Shown piece by piece: positions 8,066-16,354 of a DNA stretch of 21,418 nt (position 1 is its first letter; every line of letters begins with the position of its first letter). The position numbers and the translations under genes were made by a program. The DNA lies in assembly GCA_035063885.1 (NCBI GenBank), contig JAPSFM010000088.1:1-21418 (forward strand). The letters run 5' to 3'. A model generated the notes under the pieces. It did no database searches, had not been told where the DNA came from, and saw nothing but the letters and a program-made list of their open reading frames with translations. This DNA is from CAADGY01 sp900696665. GTDB taxonomy: Bacteria > Acidobacteriota > Terriglobia > Bryobacterales > Bryobacteraceae.

Positions 8066-11000
8066 GTGCGCACTGTTCTCGCTACCCCGGCGTTGCTCGC
8101 CGCGCTGCTCCCCGTAGCAGCGGCCCAGACCTCAGTGGTGAACTCTGCCGGACCCGGTCCGGCGGAATTCGGAGCCGCCACGCTCCGAACCGCCACCGGC
8201 GGGAAACGGCTAGGCAGCGTGCGGCTGGCGGTTTCTCCTCAGCTTAAGCCGGAGGCTTTCCGCATCGCCAAGGTCGCGGGTGGATACGAGGTACTGGGCG
8301 GTGACGCGCGGGGCGTCATGTACGGCGCGCTCGACTTCGCCGAGCAGGTCGAACTGACCGGAGCAGTGCGCGAGAAGCAGGTGGAACCGGCGCTCGCCAT
8401 GCGGGCGCTCAAGTTCAACATCCCACTGCCCGGTACCGGATACCTGTCCGAAGAAGATCTGGCCAACAACGCTTGGTTCTGGCGCCTCGACTACTGGCAG
8501 CGCTTCCTGGACATGGCCGCGCGAAACCGCTACAACACGCTGTCCTTCTGGAGCGCGCATCCCTTCGACCGTATGGTCCGGATTGCCCGGTATCCGGAAG
8601 CGGCTGCGGTCACGAACGCCGAACTCGACCGCAACATCGCTTTTTTCCGCAAGCTCTTCCAGATGGCGGCGGACCGCGGGCTGGATACCTACATGGTCAC
8701 CTGGAACATCCACGTGCCGCGCGCCTTCGCCGGCAAGCGCAACATCCCATCGTCGGGATTCGATTCTCCCGAGGTCCGCGACTACCAGCGGGAAGCCATT
8801 AAGGCGCTATTCACCACCTATCCCATGCTGACCGGACTCGGAACCACACTAGGCGAACGGATGCCCAACATGACCGTGCGGCAGAAACTCGATTGGGTGG
8901 CTGATACCTACTTTGTGGCCTTGCGGGAGATGGGCCGCCCCGTACCGTTCATCCTGCGCTACTGGCAGTCCGAACCTCAGCCCCTGGCCGACATGCTCGC
9001 CGCCGTCAAGTATCCCGGTCCGGTCTACCTGGACATCAAGTACAACGGCGAACACATGTACTCGAGCACACAGCCGCACGTGCAGGACAAGAAGTGGATG
9101 GAACTCGCCCGCGGCCGTTACCGCCTGCTCTGGCACCTGCGCAACGACGACCTGTTCATCCTGCGCTGGGGCGATCCGGAGTTCGTCCGCGAGACCGTGC
9201 GCAACATGGCGGGTCCGGATTCCGCCGGGTTCGTGGAAGGCTCCGAAATCGACGTGCCTGGAACAGACCGCATCCACACGCCTGCCGCCAAAGCCCATGT
9301 CGATTGGGAGTACAAGTTTGATAAACACTGGTTCCGGTACATGCTCTGGGGGCGGTTGGGTTTTGATGCGCGAGAGCCTAATGAAACCTGGATCGGTCAC
9401 TTCCGTCACCGTTTCGGCGCCGCAGGTGCGGACGTTTTTCAGGCGTTGACGCAGGCAAGCAAGATCGCACCGCTCATCACCTCGTACCACTGGAACTACA
9501 TGAACGGCGACTGGTACCCGGAAGGCTCGATCGGATCCTGGAACACCTCCTATGAGCAGCCACGGGTGAACTACCGCCGCACCACGATGTATCACGACAT
9601 ACGCACCTACATTTTCAACAACACCATTGACAGCTCAATGGCGAACATCCCCGAGTTCCTGGCTGGATCGAAGGCCATCGGGCCGCTGGTGGTGGCCGAT
9701 CGCCTGGAGAGTTACGGCAGGAGCGCGCTGCAACTGGCCGCCCGGGCCCGCGCACGGGTCAAGAAGGGGCATAAAGAGTTCGCCTGTACCGATGCCGACC
9801 TTCAGGCTTATGGCAATCTCGGCATCTACTACGCGGAAAAACTGCGCGGCGCGACGCAACTGGCACGGTACCTTTTCAACGGCGGCACTGGCGAGCGTGA
9901 CCAATCCGTCGAACACCTGCGCAAGGCCGCGGCGGCATGGCGCGGCGTGGTCGCCTCCACTGAAAACCACTACATAACTCATGAGGTCTGGCTGTTCGGC
10001 CAGTTCGACTGGAAGCGCTATTTGCCGGCTGTCGAGGAAGACATCCGGATCGCGCGCGAGGCGAAACCATTCCGCACTGATTCCACGTACGGCCTGGAGG
10101 GAATGCACCACTGGCTGCAATACAGCAGTGAGTTGCTGGGGCGGCGCGTGGCGGCCAAGCCGCCGGCCTATGTTGCGCCGGTCCGCATCGAAGCCGAAGC
10201 GGCGGATTCCATGAGTCCGCGGATGAGCACAGGCGGCGACAGCCAGGCGTCCGGAGGACGCTACATCACCCTGAGCGGCCCTGCCGAAGCGCGGCCAGCC
10301 AACGCCATCACCGGAGCCCGGGATACGATCTCGCAGGCTAATAGCGCCACGTACCGGATCCAGGTTCCCGCCGACGGCGCCTACCAGGTCTGGCTTTCCC
10401 GCTGGTGGGAGGACCGCTCAGACAATCTGGCTCTGCTGGTGGACGAGAGCCATGTCCGGATCTACAACATGCGCCCGGATCCTGATGCACGGTTGCGGTC
10501 TTGGGACTTACAGAAACTCGACGGCACGCTGAACCTGGGCGCTGGCAGCCACACCATCCGGATCTTTGCGCGGACGCCGGGTGCGCGCGTCGACCGTCTT
10601 ATCATCGCCCCTCCGCTGACTGACCCGGCTTCGGTTCCAGACTGGGCCCGCTCCGGCCTGTACCGGTCCGCGCGATGGGACGGCGGCCCCATAGAAGCCG
10701 AAAAGGGGCGCCTCTCGGACTGGCCCAACTACACTTCCGCCGACGAGCACGGCGTCATGGCCGCCACCCGCGAGTGGTATAACCCGCGCACGATTGAGTT
10801 CCTGAAGACCGCCCACATCAACTGGGCCTGGGTCACCTGGAGCGTCGGCTTCTCAAATGAGACCGAGCAGCCCCAGTGGGAGCAGCTACGGCGGTATATC
10901 GAAGAATGCCACCGCAACGGAATTCGCGTGGCCGCCTACTTTTCCATCGCCAACATGTTTTGGGAGGACATGTTCGACAAAGTACCGGCCTCGCGGCAGT

Positions 11001-12097
11001 GGGTGGACAAGATGCCCGATGGCTCGCCGCGCTATTACAAACCGCCTCACCGCTACATGGCCCGCATCGGCCATCCTGCCTGGCGCGAGTACGTGCGCGC
11101 CCGGATTCGTGCCGCACTCGACGCCGGCGCCGACTCCTTCTGGGTGGACAACACTGGTCCCTTCCATAAAGCGGGCGATGTGCAGCGCCTGCTGGAAGAG
11201 GTTTACGCCGAAGTGGTGGCGCGCGGGCGCTCCACTGTGCTGATGTCGAATTACAACAGCAGTGTCTACAAATGGGCCCGCTTCCAGAACGGCGTCACCA
11301 CCGAGGACGGACATGAGCCCGGCTATTGGCCCGAAGAACCCGAACCGCGGCGGTTGGTCACCAACGCCGGCCTGCTGCGCTATCAGTACGGCCTCTCGGA
11401 AGGCTGGCGCCCCGTTTCTGTCGAATACGGCAAGCGGCACACCGGCGAGCGTTTCACGACGCCAATGGAGCCATCCAAGTGGCAGTTGTCGGTGGCCGAA
11501 TGCGCCGCCTTTCAGGCCAGCCTGGAACCGTTCTTCGAAGGCCGGTTTCTGCGCGATCTGCATTTTGGCGTTCCCGCCGCCATGGATAAGCTCAAGGCCA
11601 TCGGCAAGTACAACAAGTTTCTCGAGGAGAACGAGGCCTACTACCGGGACGCCGAGTCGGCCGCAACGCTTGCTGTCCTGGCTGGCGCGGACGACCGCGT
11701 GGTCTTGTCGCTCAACGCTCTGGCAGCACGCAACGTACAGTTCGATGTCGTGTTTCCGGGCGACGACGTCAAACGTTACCGCACCGTTGTTCCGGCCAGC
11801 CAGGTCTCCAACCTGAGCGCGGAAGGCGCTGCCGGTCCGGTCACCGTGGATGCGCCGCCCGCAGTGCTCTATAACGTTCTGCGGCGGCGCGGGTCCGGAG
11901 AGTTGCTGGTGCACCTGCTCAATTACACGCAGAAGCCGCTCAAAGGTATCCGTGTGCGGGTGAATGAGGCGGTGCAACGAGTGACCCTGCTGAGTCCGGA
12001 CTTCGATGGCGCACGCGACCTTCCGGTTTCGGGCAACGCCTTCGAAGTTCCGGAACTCAACACCTATGACTTGCTGGTGATCGGCGGCCGCCGATGA
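8066..12097 (+). CDS. Dual-barrel glycosidase with central carbohydrate-binding domain
   Basis: A 1,343-residue secreted protein starting at GTG 8066, with a perfect AGGAGG ten bases upstream. After the signal peptide (ending AAAQ) come: an alpha-glucuronidase/GH20-type N-domain (GGDARGVMYGALDFAEQV); a large TIM-barrel-like module (about 117-540) with possible catalytic carboxylates in LGTTLGERM (Glu264) and VEGSEID (Glu391, Glu394); a helical region (540-690); a CBM6-like beta-sandwich (about 707-850, starting IEAEAADS); a second barrel (868-1200) with GADSFWVDN (Asp1028) and TTEDGHE (Glu1080/Asp1081); and a C-terminal beta-domain. The first half recalls GH67/GH115-type alpha-glucuronidases, the second half retaining or melibiase-like barrels, but neither family is certain. 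Its stop overlaps the MFS start. Substrate and family membership are inferred. Confidence 0.72.
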   Translation: MRTVLATPALLAALLPVAAAQTSVVNSAGPGPAEFGAATLRTATGGKRLGSVRLAVSPQLKPEAFRIAKVAGGYEVLGGDARGVMYGALDFAEQVELTGAVREKQVEPALAMRALKFNIPLPGTGYLSEEDLANNAWFWRLDYWQRFLDMAARNRYNTLSFWSAHPFDRMVRIARYPEAAAVTNAELDRNIAFFRKLFQMAADRGLDTYMVTWNIHVPRAFAGKRNIPSSGFDSPEVRDYQREAIKALFTTYPMLTGLGTTLGERMPNMTVRQKLDWVADTYFVALREMGRPVPFILRYWQSEPQPLADMLAAVKYPGPVYLDIKYNGEHMYSSTQPHVQDKKWMELARGRYRLLWHLRNDDLFILRWGDPEFVRETVRNMAGPDSAGFVEGSEIDVPGTDRIHTPAAKAHVDWEYKFDKHWFRYMLWGRLGFDAREPNETWIGHFRHRFGAAGADVFQALTQASKIAPLITSYHWNYMNGDWYPEGSIGSWNTSYEQPRVNYRRTTMYHDIRTYIFNNTIDSSMANIPEFLAGSKAIGPLVVADRLESYGRSALQLAARARARVKKGHKEFACTDADLQAYGNLGIYYAEKLRGATQLARYLFNGGTGERDQSVEHLRKAAAAWRGVVASTENHYITHEVWLFGQFDWKRYLPAVEEDIRIAREAKPFRTDSTYGLEGMHHWLQYSSELLGRRVAAKPPAYVAPVRIEAEAADSMSPRMSTGGDSQASGGRYITLSGPAEARPANAITGARDTISQANSATYRIQVPADGAYQVWLSRWWEDRSDNLALLVDESHVRIYNMRPDPDARLRSWDLQKLDGTLNLGAGSHTIRIFARTPGARVDRLIIAPPLTDPASVPDWARSGLYRSARWDGGPIEAEKGRLSDWPNYTSADEHGVMAATREWYNPRTIEFLKTAHINWAWVTWSVGFSNETEQPQWEQLRRYIEECHRNGIRVAAYFSIANMFWEDMFDKVPASRQWVDKMPDGSPRYYKPPHRYMARIGHPAWREYVRARIRAALDAGADSFWVDNTGPFHKAGDVQRLLEEVYAEVVARGRSTVLMSNYNSSVYKWARFQNGVTTEDGHEPGYWPEEPEPRRLVTNAGLLRYQYGLSEGWRPVSVEYGKRHTGERFTTPMEPSKWQLSVAECAAFQASLEPFFEGRFLRDLHFGVPAAMDKLKAIGKYNKFLEENEAYYRDAESAATLAVLAGADDRVVLSLNALAARNVQFDVVFPGDDVKRYRTVVPASQVSNLSAEGAAGPVTVDAPPAVLYNVLRRRGSGELLVHLLNYTQKPLKGIRVRVNEAVQRVTLLSPDFDGARDLPVSGNAFEVPELNTYDLLVIGGRR

Positions 12098-13317
12098 CGC
12101 GCGGCCGCTGGTGGGTCGTCAGTCTCCTTTTTCTGGCGACGGTGATCAATTACGTGGACCGGCAGACGCTGTCGGTGCTGGCGCCCGTCCTGCGCGACGA
12201 GTTCCACATGACGAACACCGATTACTCCCGCATCGTGTTCGCCTTTCTGCTGGCCTACATGGTGATGCAGAGCGGAGCGGGGAAAATGATGGACCATTTG
12301 GGGACGCGCCGCGGCTTCTCGCTCATCATCTCATGGTGGTCCGCCGCGGCGATGTTGCACGCCATCGCCACCTCTGTCCTGTCGTTCGGCCTGTTCCGCT
12401 TCCTGCTGGGGCTGGGCGAGGCCGGTAACTGGCCCGGCGGCGTCAAAGCGATTTCGGAGTGGTTCCCCCCAAGAGAGCGTGCCTTTGCGACCGGGATTTT
12501 CAACTGCGGATCCGCTCTCGGCGCCGTCATCGCACCGCCACTGGTCGCCTGGATCGCTCTTACCTGGGGATGGCGTGCCGCCTTTTGGATGACGGGCTCG
12601 CTGGGTTTCCTGTGGCTGGCGCTCTGGTTGTTCACATACCGGACACCGCCGAAGCCGGAGTGGGACGTCGCCGCCACCGGGCGCATCCCATGGCGGAGCC
12701 TGTTCCGTTACCGTCAAGTCTGGTCGCTCTTGCTGGCCCGCATGCTGGCCGACCCCGTGTGGTGGTTTTACGTGTTCTGGCTGCCCGAGTATCTCAAGCG
12801 CGAACGCGATTTCAGCCTTGTCGAAATCGGTTACTTCGTCTGGATCCCGTTCCTCACCGCCGATATCGGTAACCTCCTTGGCGGAGCGCTGTCCGGCTAT
12901 CTGATCCGCCTGGGCTGGCCGGTTCTGCGAGCGCGCAAGGTGGTGATGGCGGCCAGTGCGGCTGTGATGACCGCCGGTATCCCCGCAGTGCGGACGCACG
13001 ACGCCATGGTTGCGCTGGCGCTGATCAGCCTGGTTACCATGGCCTACTCACTGTGGGCAGCCAACGTCCTGACGCTGCCGGCAGACCTGTTCCCCCATGA
13101 CGTGGTCGCCTCGGTAAGCGGCATCAGCGGCACGGGCGCCGCGTTCGGCGGCATGATCTTCACGCTGCTGACCGGCGTGGTGATCGACCGCTTCTCTTAC
13201 CTGCCGGTATTCACCGCGGCGGGAGTGATGCCGCTGGTTGCGGCTGCCTGCATCCTGGCAGGCATTCGAACCGTGGCGCAGGCCGATGAGAATGCGAGTC
13301 GGGTCAGCCGTGTATAG
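12094..13317 (+). CDS. MFS hexuronate-type transporter (ACS family, ExuT-like)
   Basis: A 407-residue inner-membrane carrier expected to bring uronates or aldonates into the cytoplasm with protons. About 12 hydrophobic segments are visible. Family signs are NYVDRQTLSVLAPVLRDEF in helix 1, the MFS loop motif GKMMDHLGTRRG, and GLGEAGNWPGGVKAISEWFP in helix 4, characteristic of the anion:cation symporter branch that includes ExuT and GudP. ATG 12094 overlaps the stop of the glycosidase gene as ATGA, indicating translational coupling. It is the last gene of the run and converges on lysR with only 17 bases between. Substrate choice among galacturonate, glucuronate and related acids cannot be decided from sequence. 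Confidence 0.88.
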   Translation: MTRGRWWVVSLLFLATVINYVDRQTLSVLAPVLRDEFHMTNTDYSRIVFAFLLAYMVMQSGAGKMMDHLGTRRGFSLIISWWSAAAMLHAIATSVLSFGLFRFLLGLGEAGNWPGGVKAISEWFPPRERAFATGIFNCGSALGAVIAPPLVAWIALTWGWRAAFWMTGSLGFLWLALWLFTYRTPPKPEWDVAATGRIPWRSLFRYRQVWSLLLARMLADPVWWFYVFWLPEYLKRERDFSLVEIGYFVWIPFLTADIGNLLGGALSGYLIRLGWPVLRARKVVMAASAAVMTAGIPAVRTHDAMVALALISLVTMAYSLWAANVLTLPADLFPHDVVASVSGISGTGAAFGGMIFTLLTGVVIDRFSYLPVFTAAGVMPLVAAACILAGIRTVAQADENASRVSRV

Positions 13318-13334
13318 GTAGCCGGTGCGGGCGT

Positions 13335-14249
13335 TCATGCCTGGGCGCACTCGCGCTGCAGTTGTGACTGAATCTCCACCTGAATGAGGCGCCACAGCTC
13401 GAGGATCGAGGTGGGAAGGATTTCCGCATTCAAACAAGCCAGCCCTAAAGTCCTGAAGAGCGGCTTGTCCTTGACTCGAACAACACGGATCTCGGAGTTC
13501 TTCCTCGCCTCGGCGAGTGCGCACGCCGGCAGAATCGAGCAGGCCAGCCCGGCGCTGACCAGGCTCTTGATCGCCTCGATATTCTCCATCTCGACACTGA
13601 CTCTGGGTTCAATGCCCATTTCGTCAAACCAGCGGCTGATCACTCGCTGCATGCTCGTGTTCGGCCGGTAGAGGATGAAGTTCATGGCGGCCAGATCGCG
13701 CACCGGAATCTGCCGGCTGCGGCCGGCCGGGTAATCAGGAGGCACCGCGACCACGAGTTCTTCCCGGCCGAGTTCGGTCACACGAAGCGAAGGGTGGGAG
13801 ATCGGACACATCAGGACAGCGAGATCGAGCCGCTGGGCTACGGTCTGCTGGATCAACAACTCCGTCGTGCCCGATTCGATGATCAGCTCGAGTTGGGGAA
13901 AGCGCTTGCGAAACGCCGCGATGGCCGGCCGCAACCGGTACATGAGCGTTGTGGCGCCTGTGCCGAGCCGGATCGTACCGCGATGCATCGAGTTCAGTTC
14001 GCGCACGGTCATCTCGGTGTTCTTCAACTCGCGAAAGACCTTTTCCGAACACTCCAGCAGGACGCGCCCGGCTTCGTTCAACAGGACCTTGCGCCCGACA
14101 CGGAGAAACAACTGGCAATTCAACTCATCCTCGAGATCCTTGATATGGAGGCTCACTGTGGACTGGGAGATGTGGAGTTCCTCGCTTGCCTTGGTGAAGC
14201 CCTCTGCCAGAGCGGCCGCACGAAAGACTCGCAGCTTGTGCAGATCCAT
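13335..14249 (-). CDS. LysR-family transcriptional regulator
   Basis: A 304-residue regulator with an N-terminal winged helix-turn-helix (MDLHKLRVFRAAALAEGFTK, then ASEELHISQSTVSLHIKDLE) and a C-terminal periplasmic-binding-like effector domain (GTIRLGTGATTL near 95). ATG 14249 is preferred because it gives the standard LysR N-terminus; a TTG seven codons upstream would add MLEWTKS and is less likely. It is divergent from the RraA/UxaA/SDR run and convergent with the MFS gene, so it probably controls one or both in response to a sugar acid or intermediate. That role is inferred from position; the effector is unknown. Confidence 0.9.
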   Translation of the reverse strand: MDLHKLRVFRAAALAEGFTKASEELHISQSTVSLHIKDLEDELNCQLFLRVGRKVLLNEAGRVLLECSEKVFRELKNTEMTVRELNSMHRGTIRLGTGATTLMYRLRPAIAAFRKRFPQLELIIESGTTELLIQQTVAQRLDLAVLMCPISHPSLRVTELGREELVVAVPPDYPAGRSRQIPVRDLAAMNFILYRPNTSMQRVISRWFDEMGIEPRVSVEMENIEAIKSLVSAGLACSILPACALAEARKNSEIRVVRVKDKPLFRTLGLACLNAEILPTSILELWRLIQVEIQSQLQRECAQA

Positions 14250-14325
14250 CGATTTCGTCCATTCTAACAATTGAGACTATCTATTTTGCAGATTTCAGAC
14301 AAGATGATATCGTTCGGGTGGAGCC
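14250..14325. promoter_or_regulatory. Divergent control region with possible LysR site
   Basis: This 76-base gap separates lysR from the divergent dehydratase run and is the natural place for both promoters. A TCT-N7-AGA dyad at 14280-14292 fits the T-N11-A pattern of LysR-type sites. GGTGGAG just before GTG 14326 is a ribosome site. No consensus -35/-10 pair was convincing. Support is position plus one short dyad. Confidence 0.35.
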
Positions 14326-14828
14326 GTGTCCAGACCTGCGACCTCTTCCCTGCTTGACACCACTCGCCGTGAGCTGTACACGGCGGTGGCCGGAGACATT
14401 CTGGACGCGATGGGTTTCTACCACCAGTTTCTGCCACAGGCTATTGCGCCATTTGAGGTGAGATTCTGACTGCCGCGGCACGGGTGCGCGGTGGGGTAGG
14501 CGCGGTGATCGACGGCTACCACCGGGATACGCGCCAGGTACTCGCGCAGGATTGGCCTGTGTTCAGCATGGGACCCTACGCCCACGATGCCGGGGTCAGG
14601 TCGTCCGCGGTGGATTTCCGTTGTCCGGTCGAGATCGGAGGCGTCCGGATCCGCCCTGGAGATCTGATCTTTGGCGACCTCGATGGGGTACTCGTGATTC
14701 CCAGGGAAGTTGAAGATGAGGTAATCGCACGCGCTCTAGAGAAGACGCGCGGCGAACGGGTGGTCCGCAAAGAGATCGAAGCGGGCATCCCGAGCACGGC
14801 CGTGTTTCGCAAATATGGCATCCTGTAG
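14326..14828 (+). pseudogene. RraA-family gene with internal deletion and frameshift
   Basis: RraA-family proteins include divalent-metal aldolases/decarboxylases acting on 4-hydroxy-2-oxo acids. GTG 14326 (GGTGGAG upstream) opens a 47-codon frame reading RRELYTAVAGDILDAMGF and HQFLPQAIAPF, the family's normal N-terminus, then stops at TGA 14467. The other end resumes in a different frame near 14457 as GEILTAAARVRGGVGAVIDG, then YHRDTRQVL, VDFRCPVEIGG, RIRPGDLIFGDLDGVLVIPR, ending FRKYGIL. Roughly 55 residues between the 'P' of the N-part and the usual 'WGE' are missing, removing part of the active-site region, although the RD pair in YHRD survives. Deletion plus frame change indicates a dead gene. 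It sits four bases before the dehydratase SAF gene. Confidence 0.8.
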
Positions 14829-14832
14829 CACT

Positions 14833-15159
14833 ATGAAGCGCTGCTTCCGCATTGACGAACGGGACAACGTCGCCACCATGCTGACGGACGCCAGCCAGGA
14901 AGTGGTGGAAGTCGTTGGGGCAGCCGATTGCCCAACCATCGAAGTACGCGGCCAGGCGCCTCTCGCTCACAAGGTAGCCTTGCGCGAGATAACAGCCGGC
15001 GGGCGGGTGATCAAGTTTGGCGTGGCAATCGGCATCGCCACCAAGGACATCCTTCCGGGCGAATGGGTGCACTTGCACAACTGCCGAAGCCAGGTTGACG
15101 AACGTTCATCGAAGTTCGAAGACGGCGTTGAGTCCGGTTCCGAGGCCAATTATGCCTGA
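14833..15159 (+). CDS. UxaA-type SAF-domain subunit of a sugar-acid dehydratase
   Basis: A 108-residue SAF-domain protein equivalent to the N-terminal part of altronate/galactarate dehydratases (UxaA, GarD) or the small subunit of sulfolactate lyase (SuyA). Diagnostic parts are LAHKVALREITAGGRVIKFG (residues 44-63) and IGIATKDILPGEWVHLHN (66-83), the usual 'HK-V-A' and 'G-x-A-T-x-D-I-x-x-G-x-x-V-H-x-H-N' blocks. ATG 14833 follows the RraA-relic stop by four bases; no clear ribosome site is seen, so coupling to the upstream reading frame is possible. The catalytic partner is next, overlapping by eight bases. UxaA is usually one chain; here it is split. Confidence 0.87.
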   Translation: MKRCFRIDERDNVATMLTDASQEVVEVVGAADCPTIEVRGQAPLAHKVALREITAGGRVIKFGVAIGIATKDILPGEWVHLHNCRSQVDERSSKFEDGVESGSEANYA

Positions 15160-16354
15160 GTCCAATCTTGGATTCCTGCGCCAGGATGGACGGAAGGGCA
15201 TCCGCAACTACGTCCTGGTGATCTACACGGTGGAATGCGCCAGCCATGTCGCCATGGAGATCGCGCGCAGCGAGCCGGATACCCACGTGATCGGATTTCC
15301 GGGCTGTTACGACAACGCTTACGCCATACGACTGATGCTGGCGCTGGCGCGCCACCCGAATGCCGGCGCGGTGCTGGCCGTTGGTCTGGGATGCGAGTAC
15401 ACGCAGCCAGCCATGATTGCCGAGGCGGTGCGAAACTCCGGCCGCCCGGCCGAATGGTTCTACATTCAGGAATCCGGCGGGACAACCGCGAGCATCGCCA
15501 AGGGTAAAGCCGCCGTGCAGGCGATGCGCAAAGCGATCTCGGCCAGCGTCCCGAGAGTGCCCGTGACACTGGCCGATCTCACTATTGGATCCGAGTGCGG
15601 GGGATCCGATGGCACCTCGGGGTTGGCCGGCAACCCGGTGACCGGGCGGTTCTTCGATTTCCTGGTCGATGCCGGTGGAACGGCGATCTTCGAGGAAACC
15701 GTAGAGATGATCGGACTTCGCGAGACGATGATCAACCGGGCAGCGACCCCCGAAGCCGCCATCCAACTCTCCCATGCCTACGACAAGGCAGTGCGCTACT
15801 GCCAGAGCGTGAAACAGTACTCGATCTCGCCGGGCAACTTCGCTGGCGGGCTGACAACCATCGAGGAAAAGAGCATGGGCGCGTTCTCAAAAAGCGGCAG
15901 CCGGCCGATCCAGGGTGTCATTCGAGTATCGGAACGGCCGCCCCGCCCCGGTCTGTGGCTGCTCGATAGCGTACCGGACGATCACTTCATGCAGTTCGGC
16001 TACACCAACCCCAACGACTCGGAGGGCGTTCTCGATCTCATCTCGGCCGGCGCCCAGATCGTGATCTTTGTCACCGGACGCGGGAGTGTTATCGGTTCAC
16101 CGGTGGCGCCGCTGGTAAAGCTGACGGGCAACTCGCGGACGTTCGAGAGAATGCGCGACGACATGGACTTCGATGCCGGGCGTGTGCTGACGGGTGAGAT
16201 CTCGCTGGACGGCGCCGCCGCGGAACTCCGGAACCTGATCGTCCGTATCGCAGCAGGAGCCCAGACCCGTCCCGAGCAGCTTGGGCATCGCGAGTTCTTC
16301 ATTCCCTACAAACATCAGGACACGCCGGGACTGGAGGCGGGCTGCCATGCCTGA
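15152..16354 (+). CDS. UxaA/GarD/SuyB-type dehydratase catalytic subunit
   Basis: A 400-residue cytoplasmic lyase, the catalytic half of the altronate/galactarate dehydratase family, which removes water from a sugar acid to give a 2-keto-3-deoxy acid (or bisulfite in SuyAB). It begins with the family block GFLRQDGRKGIRNYVLV (7-23), then CASHVA, GLGCEYTQP (78-86), GSECGGSDGTSGLAGNP (146-162) and VTGRGSVIGSPVAPLVK. Conserved cysteines suit iron-dependent members. ATG 15152 is chosen because it restores this N-terminus; the frame's 45-codon upstream extension lies inside the SAF gene. It overlaps the SAF gene and the SDR gene by eight bases at each end. The uronate-type carrier nearby favours altronate or a related acid, not proven. 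Confidence 0.87.
   Translation: MPESNLGFLRQDGRKGIRNYVLVIYTVECASHVAMEIARSEPDTHVIGFPGCYDNAYAIRLMLALARHPNAGAVLAVGLGCEYTQPAMIAEAVRNSGRPAEWFYIQESGGTTASIAKGKAAVQAMRKAISASVPRVPVTLADLTIGSECGGSDGTSGLAGNPVTGRFFDFLVDAGGTAIFEETVEMIGLRETMINRAATPEAAIQLSHAYDKAVRYCQSVKQYSISPGNFAGGLTTIEEKSMGAFSKSGSRPIQGVIRVSERPPRPGLWLLDSVPDDHFMQFGYTNPNDSEGVLDLISAGAQIVIFVTGRGSVIGSPVAPLVKLTGNSRTFERMRDDMDFDAGRVLTGEISLDGAAAELRNLIVRIAAGAQTRPEQLGHREFFIPYKHQDTPGLEAGCHA

Noticed and set aside
10886..11977. Long minus-strand open frame opposite the glycosidase
   Set aside because: It mirrors a GC-rich coding gene, has no recognisable domain and no ribosome site; a shadow frame.
15017..15151. Upstream extension of the dehydratase catalytic subunit
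   Set aside because: It overlaps the SAF gene in another frame and lacks family similarity; ATG 15152 restores the conserved N-terminus.
16281..16346. Earlier start for the SDR gene
   Set aside because: The added 22 residues lie inside the dehydratase gene; ATG 16347 has GGAGG nine bases upstream and gives the normal SDR length.
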